A stretch of 64,000 nt of DNA, taken from Burkholderia sp. H160. GTDB lineage: Bacteria; Pseudomonadota; Gammaproteobacteria; Burkholderiales; Burkholderiaceae. The translations under genes and the position numbers were made by a program. Below are positions 44,672 to 53,598 of the stretch, in pieces (positions within the stretch are counted from its first letter, which is position 1; every line of letters starts with the position of its first letter). The notes under the pieces are model-generated. The model did no database searches. It saw only the letters and a program-made list of their open reading frames with translations, and had not been told where the DNA came from. The stretch spans positions 40,582-104,581 of the forward strand of contig ABYL01000010.1 of assembly GCA_000173575.1 (NCBI GenBank). The letters are read 5' to 3'.

Positions 44672-46681
44672 TCAGTCCCCGCCGGCTGCCTTGCCTCGTT
44701 CCGTCGGTGGCAATCGGCGATAGATCGTGTTCCGCGACACCCCAAGTGCCCGCGCCGCAGCAGACACATTGCCGCCATAACGCGCCAGCGTCATCGCGAC
44801 TACCGAGGCGGCCACATCTTGCAGCCGCGCGCCGTCGGGCACCGAGGCATCGCCCGCAGCAAGCGCATCTGCTGCCAAGGCAGCAGAGTCGCCTTGACTA
44901 GCCTCGCCACCGCCGCCCCCCACATCATCCAGAAAATCATCCGGCAAATGCTCCCACCGGATCTCCCCATCCTCATCCACCATCGCCGCTGCGGTCCGCA
45001 GCAGATTGGCCAGTTGCCGGCAGTTGCCTGGCCACGCATGTCGCCCGAACACCGCCATCACATCGGGCGCAACGCGAAGCGCCTGTCCTCTTCGGCTCTC
45101 AACTGACTCCCACTGCAACATCTTCTCAACCACAACCGCGAGATCGCTCCGCTCACGCAACGCCGGCAACCGAACCGCAAGCCCGTTGATGCGATAGTAA
45201 AGATCCTCACGAAACTGATTCTGCGCAATCATCTCGCGCAGGTTACGGTGTGTCGCGCAAATAATGGAGACATCAACCGGAACCGCCCTCGCCGCCCCAA
45301 GCGGCGTCACAATCCGCTCCTGCAGCACCCGTAGCAGCCGCACCTGCAACGAATACGGCATATCTCCGATCTCATCAAGAAACAGTGTGCCGCCATTCGC
45401 CTGCATCAGCTTGCCGATCGCCCCCTTACGCCGAGCACCGGTAAACGCGCCCTCTTCATACCCGAACAACTCGGATTCGATCAGCGACTCGGGAATCGAC
45501 GCACAGTTAACCGCAACAAATGGCCCATTACCTCGCGGCGAATCGTTATGAATCGCCTGCGCAAGCAGCTCCTTGCCGGTGCCGGTCTCACCTGCGATCA
45601 AGATGGGAATGTCCTTACCGAGCACCTTTCGGACCTTCTCGATCAGCGCGGACACGCGCGCGTCGCCGGTATCGAGATCGCTTAACCGCGACAGTCCCGC
45701 AGCCGGCTGACGCCCATTCGCGCACACCGGTCGCGGCGCGGCTGCGCCCTGCACATCGACCACCCCGCGCCCCTGCCCAAGCGACGCCCGCCTGAACTGC
45801 GCACGCGCGCAAACCACCGCACCGTTGTGCAGATTCAGCATCAGATGCGGCGCAATGCCATGCGTCAACCGATCGATCAGTTGCGCATACGAGATCTGAA
45901 ACAGCGACGACAGCGTATGCGCGCGCAACGCAGCGAGCGACAAGCCCAGCTGAAACTGCGCGCTTCGATTCGCGGACAGAAAGCGGCCGTCATCGGTGAA
46001 CGCAATGATCCCTTCCATCAGCGTGCCGAGGAACTCGGGCCGTCCATGAAAGGACACTTGCAGCACGTCGCGGAACGCGGTCGAGAACAGATGGTTTTCG
46101 ATCATCTGCACCGACATCTTCGCCAGCGCCATCGTGTGCTGGTGATAGCTGCGGTGGTCGCCGGTCACGTCGAGCACGCCGATCAGATCGCCGTACGGAT
46201 CGAGAATCGGCACACTCGAGCAGGTCAGGAAGCGGTTCGCGGCCAGATAGTGCTGATCGCCATGCACGACCATCGCGCAACCCTCGGCCAGCGAGGTGCC
46301 GATCGCGTTGGTGCCCTGGCGATCCTCGGCCCAGTTCGCGCCGGGCCGCAGCGCCACTTTTTCGGCGCGATGCAGGAAGTCGTCATCGCCGATCGAATGC
46401 AGGATCAAGCCTTCTGCATTGGTCAGCACGATCATGCTTTGCGTGTTGATGATCTGCTCGCGCAGCGTCTCCATGACCGGCATCGCGTGCGCGCACAACA
46501 CCCGGTTCTGTTCGCGCTTCAGCGCGAGGACGGTGTCGGAGAGGATGTCGTAATCCGGCCGGGTCGATGCGCGCAAGCCGAATGTCTCGGAGCGTTCGTG
46601 GGCTTTCTGGATGGCCGGCGCGGGCCAGCCATTGGAGCGGTTGGCAGCGGCCGGGCTGACCGGATGAACGTCGTCGCGCAT
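44672..46681 (-). CDS. AcoR-like sigma-54-dependent activator
   Basis: A 669-residue enhancer-binding protein. N-terminal GAF/PAS-type sensing region with the AcoR-like block W-A-E-D-R-Q-G-T-N-A-I-G-T-S-L; the central AAA+ domain has the Walker A G-E-T-G-T-G-K-E and the sigma-54 contact loop G-A-F-T-G-A; the C-terminal Fis helix-turn-helix is A-A-R-A-L-G-V-S-R-N-T-I-Y-R. It is divergent from the aldehyde dehydrogenase gene, whose upstream region carries a matching palindrome and -24/-12 promoter, so it almost certainly activates that gene, as AcoR/ExaE-type regulators do for alcohol or acetoin use. Confidence 0.93.
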   Translation of the reverse strand: MRDDVHPVSPAAANRSNGWPAPAIQKAHERSETFGLRASTRPDYDILSDTVLALKREQNRVLCAHAMPVMETLREQIINTQSMIVLTNAEGLILHSIGDDDFLHRAEKVALRPGANWAEDRQGTNAIGTSLAEGCAMVVHGDQHYLAANRFLTCSSVPILDPYGDLIGVLDVTGDHRSYHQHTMALAKMSVQMIENHLFSTAFRDVLQVSFHGRPEFLGTLMEGIIAFTDDGRFLSANRSAQFQLGLSLAALRAHTLSSLFQISYAQLIDRLTHGIAPHLMLNLHNGAVVCARAQFRRASLGQGRGVVDVQGAAAPRPVCANGRQPAAGLSRLSDLDTGDARVSALIEKVRKVLGKDIPILIAGETGTGKELLAQAIHNDSPRGNGPFVAVNCASIPESLIESELFGYEEGAFTGARRKGAIGKLMQANGGTLFLDEIGDMPYSLQVRLLRVLQERIVTPLGAARAVPVDVSIICATHRNLREMIAQNQFREDLYYRINGLAVRLPALRERSDLAVVVEKMLQWESVESRRGQALRVAPDVMAVFGRHAWPGNCRQLANLLRTAAAMVDEDGEIRWEHLPDDFLDDVGGGGGEASQGDSAALAADALAAGDASVPDGARLQDVAASVVAMTLARYGGNVSAAARALGVSRNTIYRRLPPTERGKAAGGD

Positions 46682-46856
46682 TGTCTCCTCCTGAATGCGT
46701 CCGGGTCGTGCCGGACGCTTCGATGTGTGACGACAGGATACTCGCTTTGACCGCCCAGGCGCCGCCCGCGGCGATCCTTCGCAGGCCCGCGGTCTTGATC
46801 TGTGTCAGCTTCGGCTGCCGTCTGCGGCGTTTCTGAACACCCGCCGCCCGTGCAAC

Positions 46857-46873
46857 TGTTCCGAAACGGAACA
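46857..46873. promoter_or_regulatory. upstream activating site for the AcoR-like regulator
   Basis: TGTTCC and GGAACA arms around GAAAC form a perfect 17-base dyad of the AcoR/AcxR operator type. It lies 53 bases upstream of the -24/-12 promoter. Confidence 0.65.
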
Positions 46874-46925
46874 CTTCCGCCTATGCAGCCCAGCGCAATC
46901 CTCGAAATTTCGCACTTCGATGCTT

Positions 46926-46940
46926 TGGTACGGTTCGTGC
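46926..46940 (+). promoter_or_regulatory. sigma-54 (-24/-12) promoter
   Basis: TGGTACGGTTCGTGC matches the consensus TGGCACG-N4-TTGC at all but two conserved positions, with correct GG-to-GC spacing. It is 54 bases before the aldehyde dehydrogenase ATG. Confidence 0.65.
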
Positions 46941-46993
46941 CTGATGTCGTTGCGCGCAGTCACCCGATCACCATCACAAAACGGAGACAAGTG

Positions 46994-48520
46994 ATGAATC
47001 CATTTGACCTGAAAGCCCTCGGCATCGACATCGAATATCCCTATCGCCAGCGTTACGAAAACTACATCGGCGGCAAGTGGGTACCGCCGGTCGGTGGCGA
47101 CTATTTCGACAACGTGTCGCCGATCAACGGGCAGCCGTTCTGTCGCGTACCTCGTTCGAACGCCGCCGACATCGACCTCGCCATCGACGCCGCGCACGCG
47201 GCGCGCCGCAAATGGGCGAAGACGTCGGTCACCGACCGCGCGAACCTGCTGCTCGCGGCGGCAGAGCGGATGGAGAAGAACCTGAAGCTGCTCGCGGTCG
47301 CCGAGACGATCGACAACGGCAAGCCGCTGCGTGAAACGATGGCCGCGGACCTGCCGCTCGCCGTCGATCATTTCCGCTATTTCGCGGGCTGCATCCGCGC
47401 CCAGGAAGGCAGCATCTCGGAGATCGACGACAACACGGTCGCCTATCACTTTAACGAGCCGGTCGGCGTGGTCGGTCAGATCATCCCGTGGAATTTTCCG
47501 CTGCTGATGGCCGCATGGAAACTCGCGCCCGCGCTCGCGGCCGGCTGCTGCGTCGTGATGAAACCTGCTGAACAGACGCCGGCTTCGATACTCGTGCTGA
47601 TCGAACTGATCGGTGACCTGTTCCCGGCAGGGGTCGTCAATATCGTCAGCGGCTTCGGCAAGGAAGCGGGCGAAGCGCTGGCCACCAATAAGCGCATCGC
47701 GAAGATCGCATTCACCGGCTCGACGCCGGTCGGCAAGCGCATCCTGCACGCGGCAGCGGAGAACCTGATTCCGTCGACGGTCGAACTCGGCGGCAAGAGC
47801 CCGAACATCTTCTTCGCCGACGTGCTCGATCGCGACGACGCGTTTCTCGACAAGGCGCTCGAAGGTCTCGCGATGTTCGCGCTGAATCAGGGCGAAGTAT
47901 GCACGTGCCCGTCGCGCGTGTTGGTTCAGGAATCCATTTACGAGCGCTTCATCGAGAAAGCGATTGCCCGCGTGGAGCGCATCAAGGCCGGCCACCCGCT
48001 GAACCTCGAAACGATGATCGGCGCGCAGGCTTCGCAGCAGCAGCTCGACAAGATCCTCTCGTATATCGACATCGGCCGCGATGAAGGAGCGCAGTGCCTC
48101 GTCGGCGGCGAGCGCACCACCCCTGGCGATGGTCTCGGTGAGGGCTTCTACGTGAAGCCGACCATGCTGTTCGGCAAAAACGATATGCGCGTGTTCCAGG
48201 AGGAAATTTTTGGACCGGTCGCATCGGTGATGACGTTCAAGGACGAACAGCAAGCGATCGAGATCGCGAACGACACGTACTACGGCCTTGGCGCCGGCGT
48301 GTGGACGCGCGACGGCACCCGCGCTTACCGGATGGGACGCGAGATCGAGGCGGGACGCGTATGGACCAACTGCTACCACCTGTATCCGGCGCATGCGGCC
48401 TTTGGTGGCTACAAGCAGTCGGGGATTGGGCGCGAAACGCACAAGATGGCGTTGTCGAACTATCAGCATACGAAGTGTCTGCTGGTGAGTTATCAGGCGG
48501 AGGCGCTGGGGTTCTTCTGA
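46994..48520 (+). CDS. exaC: NAD-dependent aldehyde dehydrogenase, ExaC/AcoD type
   Basis: A 508-residue enzyme starting at the ATG at 46994 after [19 protein letters not shown] at the N-terminus and [10 protein letters not shown] with nucleophile Cys303 are characteristic of the ExaC/acetaldehyde dehydrogenase group; the base Glu lies in T-V-E-L-G-G-K-S-P. It oxidises acetaldehyde or other short aldehydes to acids. Transcription probably depends on sigma-54 and the divergent AcoR-like activator. A 28-bp palindromic terminator follows. Confidence 0.93.
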   Translation: MNPFDLKALGIDIEYPYRQRYENYIGGKWVPPVGGDYFDNVSPINGQPFCRVPRSNAADIDLAIDAAHAARRKWAKTSVTDRANLLLAAAERMEKNLKLLAVAETIDNGKPLRETMAADLPLAVDHFRYFAGCIRAQEGSISEIDDNTVAYHFNEPVGVVGQIIPWNFPLLMAAWKLAPALAAGCCVVMKPAEQTPASILVLIELIGDLFPAGVVNIVSGFGKEAGEALATNKRIAKIAFTGSTPVGKRILHAAAENLIPSTVELGGKSPNIFFADVLDRDDAFLDKALEGLAMFALNQGEVCTCPSRVLVQESIYERFIEKAIARVERIKAGHPLNLETMIGAQASQQQLDKILSYIDIGRDEGAQCLVGGERTTPGDGLGEGFYVKPTMLFGKNDMRVFQEEIFGPVASVMTFKDEQQAIEIANDTYYGLGAGVWTRDGTRAYRMGREIEAGRVWTNCYHLYPAHAAFGGYKQSGIGRETHKMALSNYQHTKCLLVSYQAEALGFF

Positions 48521-48577
48521 GTGGATGGAGCGTCGCCTCGCGGCGACGCGTGCCGACCAACGTAGTCGAGCGCACAT

Positions 48578-48609
48578 TGCGCCGCCGCGATATCGCGGCG
48601 GCGCATTTT
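48578..48609 (+). terminator. rho-independent terminator of the aldehyde dehydrogenase gene
   Basis: A perfect 28-base palindrome (arms TGCGCCGCCGCGAT and its complement, 48578-48605) followed by TTTT. Confidence 0.85.
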
Positions 48610-48722
48610 CAGTTTCTAGCATCAAGAAAGTTGCCTGAGTAGGCTAAAAATTCGTCTAATTCCGATAGCTTCTGGTCACCCCACTCCCGATACTGTCGTT
48701 CGCACATAACAAGGGATGACCG

Positions 48723-48845
48723 ATGAAGAACGACAACGGCCAGCCGATGATCCGGCTCGCAGACAAGACGACGCACGACGGCAAGCGGGTCAGCCATGCC
48801 GGCGACAGGACGGGCTGCGGCGCGATCCTCGTCGCTTCCTCCTGA
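48723..48845 (+). CDS. shortened PAAR-like protein
   Basis: A 40-residue product starting at the ATG at 48723. The first half (M-I-R-L-A-D-K-T-T-H-D-G-K-R-V-S) matches the start of a PAAR repeat, and the end (H-A-G-D-R-T-G-C-G-A-I-L-V-A-S-S) matches the end of one; the middle ~45 residues of a normal PAAR are missing. PAAR proteins cap the VgrG spike of type VI secretion systems, and this one lies 30 bases before vgrG. It is either an internally deleted relic or a very small functional tip; the loss of the usual His/Cys zinc set makes the relic more likely. Confidence 0.5.
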   Translation: MKNDNGQPMIRLADKTTHDGKRVSHAGDRTGCGAILVASS

Positions 48846-48875
48846 TTGCCACGACCAACCGAGCTCCGTGCACGC

Positions 48876-51800
48876 ATGTTCAAACCCGCACAGGACCGCA
48901 CGCTAGGTCTTTCCAGTGACGCACTACCCACGTGGGGCGATGAGCCTATCCTGGCTCCGCTGCGTCTGCGCGGCACCGAATCCCTGGGCAAGCTCTCTCA
49001 ATACACGCTGGATGTCGCGACGATCGAAAGTCCGACGCTCGGATTGTGGCAAGCACAGGAACTCGTCGTACCTGACAGCCTGATCGGCAAAGTCATCGAC
49101 ATTTCGATCGCTTTCGACGGAAACGGATTGCTCGGTCAACAGGTGTTGGAACCCGCTGACGTGGCACACGTGGGCGCGGGCCGCCGCACGATTTCAGGCC
49201 TCATCACAGGCATGAAACAGACCGGCACCGACAACCGGTGCGCCCACTACCGCTTCGTCGTACGCCCCTGGCTGTGGCTGGCCACGAAGAACTGCGAAAG
49301 CAGGATCTTTCAGGACGCGAGCGTCGTGGACATCACTGACCGGATACTCAAGGAGCGTTATGACTTTCCGGTCGTGATGGAGTTGGGCGCGCCCGGCCTG
49401 CGCAACGGCTACCCAAAGCGGGACTACGTCCGGCAGATGTGGGAATCCGATTTCGAATTCCTCACGCGGATCTGGAGAGAATGGGGAATCTACTATCTAT
49501 TCGACGGAATGACGCTGGTACTGTGCGATTCGCCCGGCTCGCACAAACAGCACGACAACGGGTACGACACCATCCGCTATCACGCGCCTGACAGCCGGCA
49601 CGTCGACGAAGAGCACATTCACAGGCTCGAGGTCTCGCATCAGATCACGACGGGCAAGGTCAGTCTGATCGACTACGACTACACGCGCCCCGGCATGCAC
49701 TTCGAGGGCGAGTACAAGAGCTTCAGCGAACGCGCCTACGACAACATCGAACAACACGGCTGGGGCGACTACTCGCAGCCGCTCGCCGGCGCGTCGGGAT
49801 TGTCGGGTGAGCGGAACGACTTCGGCAGTGAAGCCGAGTACCTCGCGAGCGTGCGTGTCGATGCAATGCGCAGCCATCGCCTGCGTCTGAAGGGTCAGGG
49901 GAATCTACGCGGCCTGACAACCGGCCAAACATTCTGGCTCGACAGCCATCCGCAAGGCGAAATCAACGCCGAGTACCTGGTGGTATCGACCACACTCGAC
50001 ATTCGCAACCCGCCGCAGAACACGCAGTCGTCCGGAAACGACACGAACGATGCGCTGCGCCAGTGCGTGACCAGCTTCGTGCTCCAACCCGCCAATACGT
50101 TCTTCAAAAACCGCTCGAAGAAAAAGCCACATTGCGCGGCGGAAACAGCCATCGTCGTCGGGCCCGACAACCAGCCGATGTGGGTCGACGGATACGCGCG
50201 CGTGAAGGTGCGCTTTGCGTGGGAGCGGCTTGGCCCGAAGAACGACAGCGCCAGTTGCTGGGTGCGGGTGTCCTCGCCGTGGCAAGGCAACGGGTTCGGC
50301 GTGATCTATGCGCCGCGTGTCGGTCAGGAGGTCACGGTCGGCTATCACGAAGGCGACCCGGACAAACCGTACGTTTCGGACCGGATGGTCAACGGCCGGA
50401 ACCAGCCGCCCTGGAAGCTGCCCGATAACCAGGCGCTCTCAGGCATCCTTAGCAATGAGCTCAACGTGGGAAGCACCGGCCAGACCAATCACGTCGTATT
50501 GGACGACACGCCGGGCCAACTGCAGGCGCAGATCGCCAGCGAACACGCGCAATCGCGCCTCGTGCTGGGCTACAACACGCGTGTCGTTCGCGAGGCAGGC
50601 CGGCAGCAGGCACGCGGTGAAGGCTGGGAACTGGCGACGAGCGCATGGGGTGTCGCGCGGGCCGGCAGAGGCATGCTGATCACCACTGAGGCGCGTCGCG
50701 ACACCAGCGCCCCGGCCAAGGATGCCGGCGAGACCGTGGCGCGCCTCACTCAGGCGCGCGACATTCAGGAGAACCTCGCGGGTCTCGCGCGACGGTACGA
50801 GGCACAGGAACAGCAGACCAGTCAAAGCGAGGTAGCGCGGGCCATCAAGGCGCAGAACGACGCGATTCGCGGCGGCATGGCAAGCGCGGACCTTCCCTTT
50901 CCGCAACTGACCCGGCCCGACATCGTGCTCGCCAGCGCGGCCGGTGTCGGTCTCACAGCAGCGCAAAGCACGCACATGGCGAGTGCGGAACACATCGCGC
51001 TCACCGCGGGCGGCCACGTCAGCGTCGCGGCGGTGAAATCGCTGCTGGCGTCGGCGGTCAACGGCGTGCGAGTGTTCGCGCAACATCTCGGCATCAGGCT
51101 CAAGGCCGCATCGGGCAAGGTGCAGATCGACGCGCAAAGCGATGACGTCGAGGTTATCGCGCAACGGGTCGTCAGCATTATCAGTAGAACTGATTCGATC
51201 AATCTGATGGCTAGCAAGGAGATCGTGCTCCATGCGGGAAATACGAAGGTGGTCATCAATTCGGACGGGTACGAGGTCTATACGGGCGGGGAGCATCGGG
51301 TTCATGCGAGCGGTCATCGGACCGACGGGCCAGCGGCACGACCTGTCAGTCTGCCCGTAACGCCAGACAATCCCGGCAGGCTGGCGGCGCACCACGTTCT
51401 GATCGAACACGATTCGGGCTTCGCGCTGCCGAACCAGCCGTACCGGATCACGCTCGACGATGGCCAACGGATTCAGGGTGTGACCAACGCGCTTGGAGAG
51501 ACGAGTCTCGTCACCAGCAATACGCTTGCGTTCGCGACGGTCGAACTGCTTGCCGCGAGTGAGCCGGACAAGGTTATTGCGGTCAGCAGAGGCGCGGTGA
51601 TCAGGGAGTCGAACGAGCCGTTTGCGGGCGCAGTGCCCAATGCCGAGAAGCGCAGTGCCAAGGTCGCAGGCAAGGCCGTGGCCTCTCCCGATCAGAGCGC
51701 GACGACGGAAGACAAGCCGCCCGAATTCGTCTCGTGCGATCCGATGAACTTCGGGCTGCGCTTTCATCACTTCATCAACGGTGCGACCGAGGGCGATGCG

Positions 51801-52724
51801 CCCGCTGGTATGTCGATGCGCAAGGATGTCGAGTACCCGGTTACCAAAGCTTATGCGGCTGCGATTAAAGCTGCGTTGCAGGAAATCGATTGGGCTGGGG
51901 TGACGTGGCCGTTGACTGGCCGTTCGAGAGACATGATTCAAGACGCGGTCAGGCCGAAATTGGAAGAGGCGCTTTGCGCCGGGCCCTTTGGATTGCCACG
52001 AGGCTCTACCGACAACTCGGAAGATGGCGGTGCCATGCCGCAGATTGTGATTGTGAATCCAGTGCGGGCGACGCAGTACGACTTGCGACAGGATGTCAGC
52101 GCCGCGTTCATAGGAATGTACTGGCATATCGCCGTCAACGAGAATGAGATCGCGCGCATCGTCGAACTCAAGGACCGACCGGCCTCAGTGGACAACCGTC
52201 TGAGGGCCTTTGCCGATACGCTGTATCACGAGTCTCGCCACTGCCAGCAGTACTTCTGGATGCTTTCGCTACTTCGGCACTTTCCAGACGACTACAGGGA
52301 CCTGCCGAATATTCAGACCGTGTATTCGTCGGCAATGCTCAAAAGCGCATTTACATCAGCCGGGAACACGCCCTTACCCGACGACCATCGCGTTCACATC
52401 GGTCTGCACAGGATGCTTGTCTTCCACTACTACTGGCTGATTTCCTACCTGCAGGACAAGCCGGGCTGGGAGTACGTCAGGCGAGATCTCCCGCTTGCCG
52501 TAAGGAAGGTATGTGAGCTGCTTAATGTCTCTGCGGAAACAGCACAAAAAATGGCGCAATTCGAAACCGGCTATAGGAGCCAACTTCATGAAGAAGATGC
52601 CTATGCTTGCGCGGAAGTGGTTCAGGCCTACTGGCGCAATCCTGGTGATCCTCTCGTTCGTAATCCCGGTACATGCACAGCTCAGTACGTCGACGCCCTC
52701 AGGATCGTCGGTGCCAGGAGCTGA
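48876..52724 (+). CDS. vgrG: evolved VgrG with a C-terminal HExxH peptidase-like domain
   Basis: A 1282-residue type VI secretion spike protein. Residues 1-600 are the VgrG core (gp27-like W-E-S-D-F-E-F-L-T-R-I-W-R-E-W-G; gp5-like V-K-V-R-F-A-W-E). A DUF2345-like region (to ~830) and a transthyretin-like adaptor around residues 840-900 (N-Q-P-Y-R-I-T-L-D-D-G) follow. The last ~350 residues are cargo: H1118-E-S-R-H1122 is a zincin motif and E-E-D-A-Y near residue 1244 may supply the third ligand. VgrG2b of Pseudomonas aeruginosa is a known VgrG with a C-terminal zinc peptidase neutralised by a periplasmic immunity protein, a close analogy. The 3' end overlaps the immunity-like gene by 137 bases. 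ATG at 48876 is chosen at the family start. Confidence 0.93.
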   Translation: MFKPAQDRTLGLSSDALPTWGDEPILAPLRLRGTESLGKLSQYTLDVATIESPTLGLWQAQELVVPDSLIGKVIDISIAFDGNGLLGQQVLEPADVAHVGAGRRTISGLITGMKQTGTDNRCAHYRFVVRPWLWLATKNCESRIFQDASVVDITDRILKERYDFPVVMELGAPGLRNGYPKRDYVRQMWESDFEFLTRIWREWGIYYLFDGMTLVLCDSPGSHKQHDNGYDTIRYHAPDSRHVDEEHIHRLEVSHQITTGKVSLIDYDYTRPGMHFEGEYKSFSERAYDNIEQHGWGDYSQPLAGASGLSGERNDFGSEAEYLASVRVDAMRSHRLRLKGQGNLRGLTTGQTFWLDSHPQGEINAEYLVVSTTLDIRNPPQNTQSSGNDTNDALRQCVTSFVLQPANTFFKNRSKKKPHCAAETAIVVGPDNQPMWVDGYARVKVRFAWERLGPKNDSASCWVRVSSPWQGNGFGVIYAPRVGQEVTVGYHEGDPDKPYVSDRMVNGRNQPPWKLPDNQALSGILSNELNVGSTGQTNHVVLDDTPGQLQAQIASEHAQSRLVLGYNTRVVREAGRQQARGEGWELATSAWGVARAGRGMLITTEARRDTSAPAKDAGETVARLTQARDIQENLAGLARRYEAQEQQTSQSEVARAIKAQNDAIRGGMASADLPFPQLTRPDIVLASAAGVGLTAAQSTHMASAEHIALTAGGHVSVAAVKSLLASAVNGVRVFAQHLGIRLKAASGKVQIDAQSDDVEVIAQRVVSIISRTDSINLMASKEIVLHAGNTKVVINSDGYEVYTGGEHRVHASGHRTDGPAARPVSLPVTPDNPGRLAAHHVLIEHDSGFALPNQPYRITLDDGQRIQGVTNALGETSLVTSNTLAFATVELLAASEPDKVIAVSRGAVIRESNEPFAGAVPNAEKRSAKVAGKAVASPDQSATTEDKPPEFVSCDPMNFGLRFHHFINGATEGDAPAGMSMRKDVEYPVTKAYAAAIKAALQEIDWAGVTWPLTGRSRDMIQDAVRPKLEEALCAGPFGLPRGSTDNSEDGGAMPQIVIVNPVRATQYDLRQDVSAAFIGMYWHIAVNENEIARIVELKDRPASVDNRLRAFADTLYHESRHCQQYFWMLSLLRHFPDDYRDLPNIQTVYSSAMLKSAFTSAGNTPLPDDHRVHIGLHRMLVFHYYWLISYLQDKPGWEYVRRDLPLAVRKVCELLNVSAETAQKMAQFETGYRSQLHEEDAYACAEVVQAYWRNPGDPLVRNPGTCTAQYVDALRIVGARS

Positions 52725-53340
52725 GATGAGACCGACTGTGACCGACTCCCAGCGCCACATGGCCTTCAGGATATTGACCACCGCAATGGCGATCCTGAGG
52801 GACGATCAGCCCTTCGATCCCGCACATACGATATTCGGGCAAATTCTTGCGGCGCGGCCTGACCGCGGTGTGGTGGGTGTTACGGAGTATTCCTTCGAGA
52901 ATCCGGTTTTGCCGGATACGCAAATCATCGCAGTTATGGTACCCGATCCGGTCGACCCCTCCGCCGACCGCACGAAAGTCAAGCAAGTCGTGACGCACTT
53001 CACGGTCCGCTTCAATCCACTATTGAGAGACATTAGCCGCTCGACGCTGGAAGACCTCTTTCCTCTCGATATCGGCTACTGGATCGATGGGGACGGCATC
53101 CGGCGGCCCGGCAATGATATGGGAGTGTTGCCGCCGCAAATTCGGCTGCATGGCTATCGCTATCGCGCCTCGCATCTGCCAACGAGCCGGTTCCCGGTGG
53201 ATGTAGATCTGGCTTTCGGCGACCCGGACCCAAAGAATCCGGCGCCTGACGAACCGAAAACGCCAGTCCTGATGGACGTTCTCCTGAATCGTGACTATTC
53301 CGGGCTGCGACAGCGACACCCTGAACGGAGTCCGTCTTAA
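52588..53340 (+). CDS. periplasmic immunity-like protein, copy 1
   Basis: A 250-residue protein with a signal peptide (M-K-K-M-P-M-L-A-R-K ... G-A-I-L-V-I-L-S-F, cleavage after V-H-A). The mature part begins with a Ser/Thr/Pro-rich stretch and continues with a globular domain (M-A-F-R-I-L-T-T-A-M-A-I-L, then I-G-Y-W-I-D-G-D-G-I-R-R-P-G-N-D). Translation starts inside vgrG in the +1 frame. Location right after an effector, export to the periplasm and duplication all point to immunity against the VgrG C-terminal domain; biochemical function is not shown. ATG at 52588 fits the signal peptide better than the longer frame. Confidence 0.85.
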   Translation: MKKMPMLARKWFRPTGAILVILSFVIPVHAQLSTSTPSGSSVPGAEMRPTVTDSQRHMAFRILTTAMAILRDDQPFDPAHTIFGQILAARPDRGVVGVTEYSFENPVLPDTQIIAVMVPDPVDPSADRTKVKQVVTHFTVRFNPLLRDISRSTLEDLFPLDIGYWIDGDGIRRPGNDMGVLPPQIRLHGYRYRASHLPTSRFPVDVDLAFGDPDPKNPAPDEPKTPVLMDVLLNRDYSGLRQRHPERSPS

Positions 53341-53598
53341 TGTGACCTGCTGAACGTCGCTGCTGAGGCAGCACAAAAAATGGCGCAATTCGAAACCGGC
53401 TATAGGAGCCAACTTCATGAAGAAGATGCCTACGCTTGCGCGGAAGTGGTTCAGGCCTACGGGCGCAATCCTGGTAATCCTCTCGTTCGCAACCTCGGCA
53501 CATGCACAGCTCAGTACGCCGACGACCTCAGGATCGTCGGGGCCAGGAGCCGAGATGAGACCGACTGTGACCGACGCCCAGCGCGACATGGCCTTTAG
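53341..53598 (+). pseudogene. duplicated vgrG 3' tail
   Basis: This frame repeats the last ~65 codons of vgrG (M-A-Q-F-E-T-G-Y-R-S-Q-L-H-E-E-D-A-Y) as a by-product of the tandem duplication. It has no start of its own and its stop has been lost relative to the original, so it runs on to 53598. It carries the E-E-D-A-Y segment without the HExxH motif and cannot be active. Confidence 0.85.

Noticed and set aside
46805-48625. 606-codon antisense open frame across exaC
   Set aside because: GC-rich shadow of the aldehyde dehydrogenase; no domain pattern and Arg/Asp/Val-rich composition.
50439-52127. 562-codon antisense frame in vgrG
   Set aside because: Opposite strand of a clearly conserved VgrG/effector; no domain.
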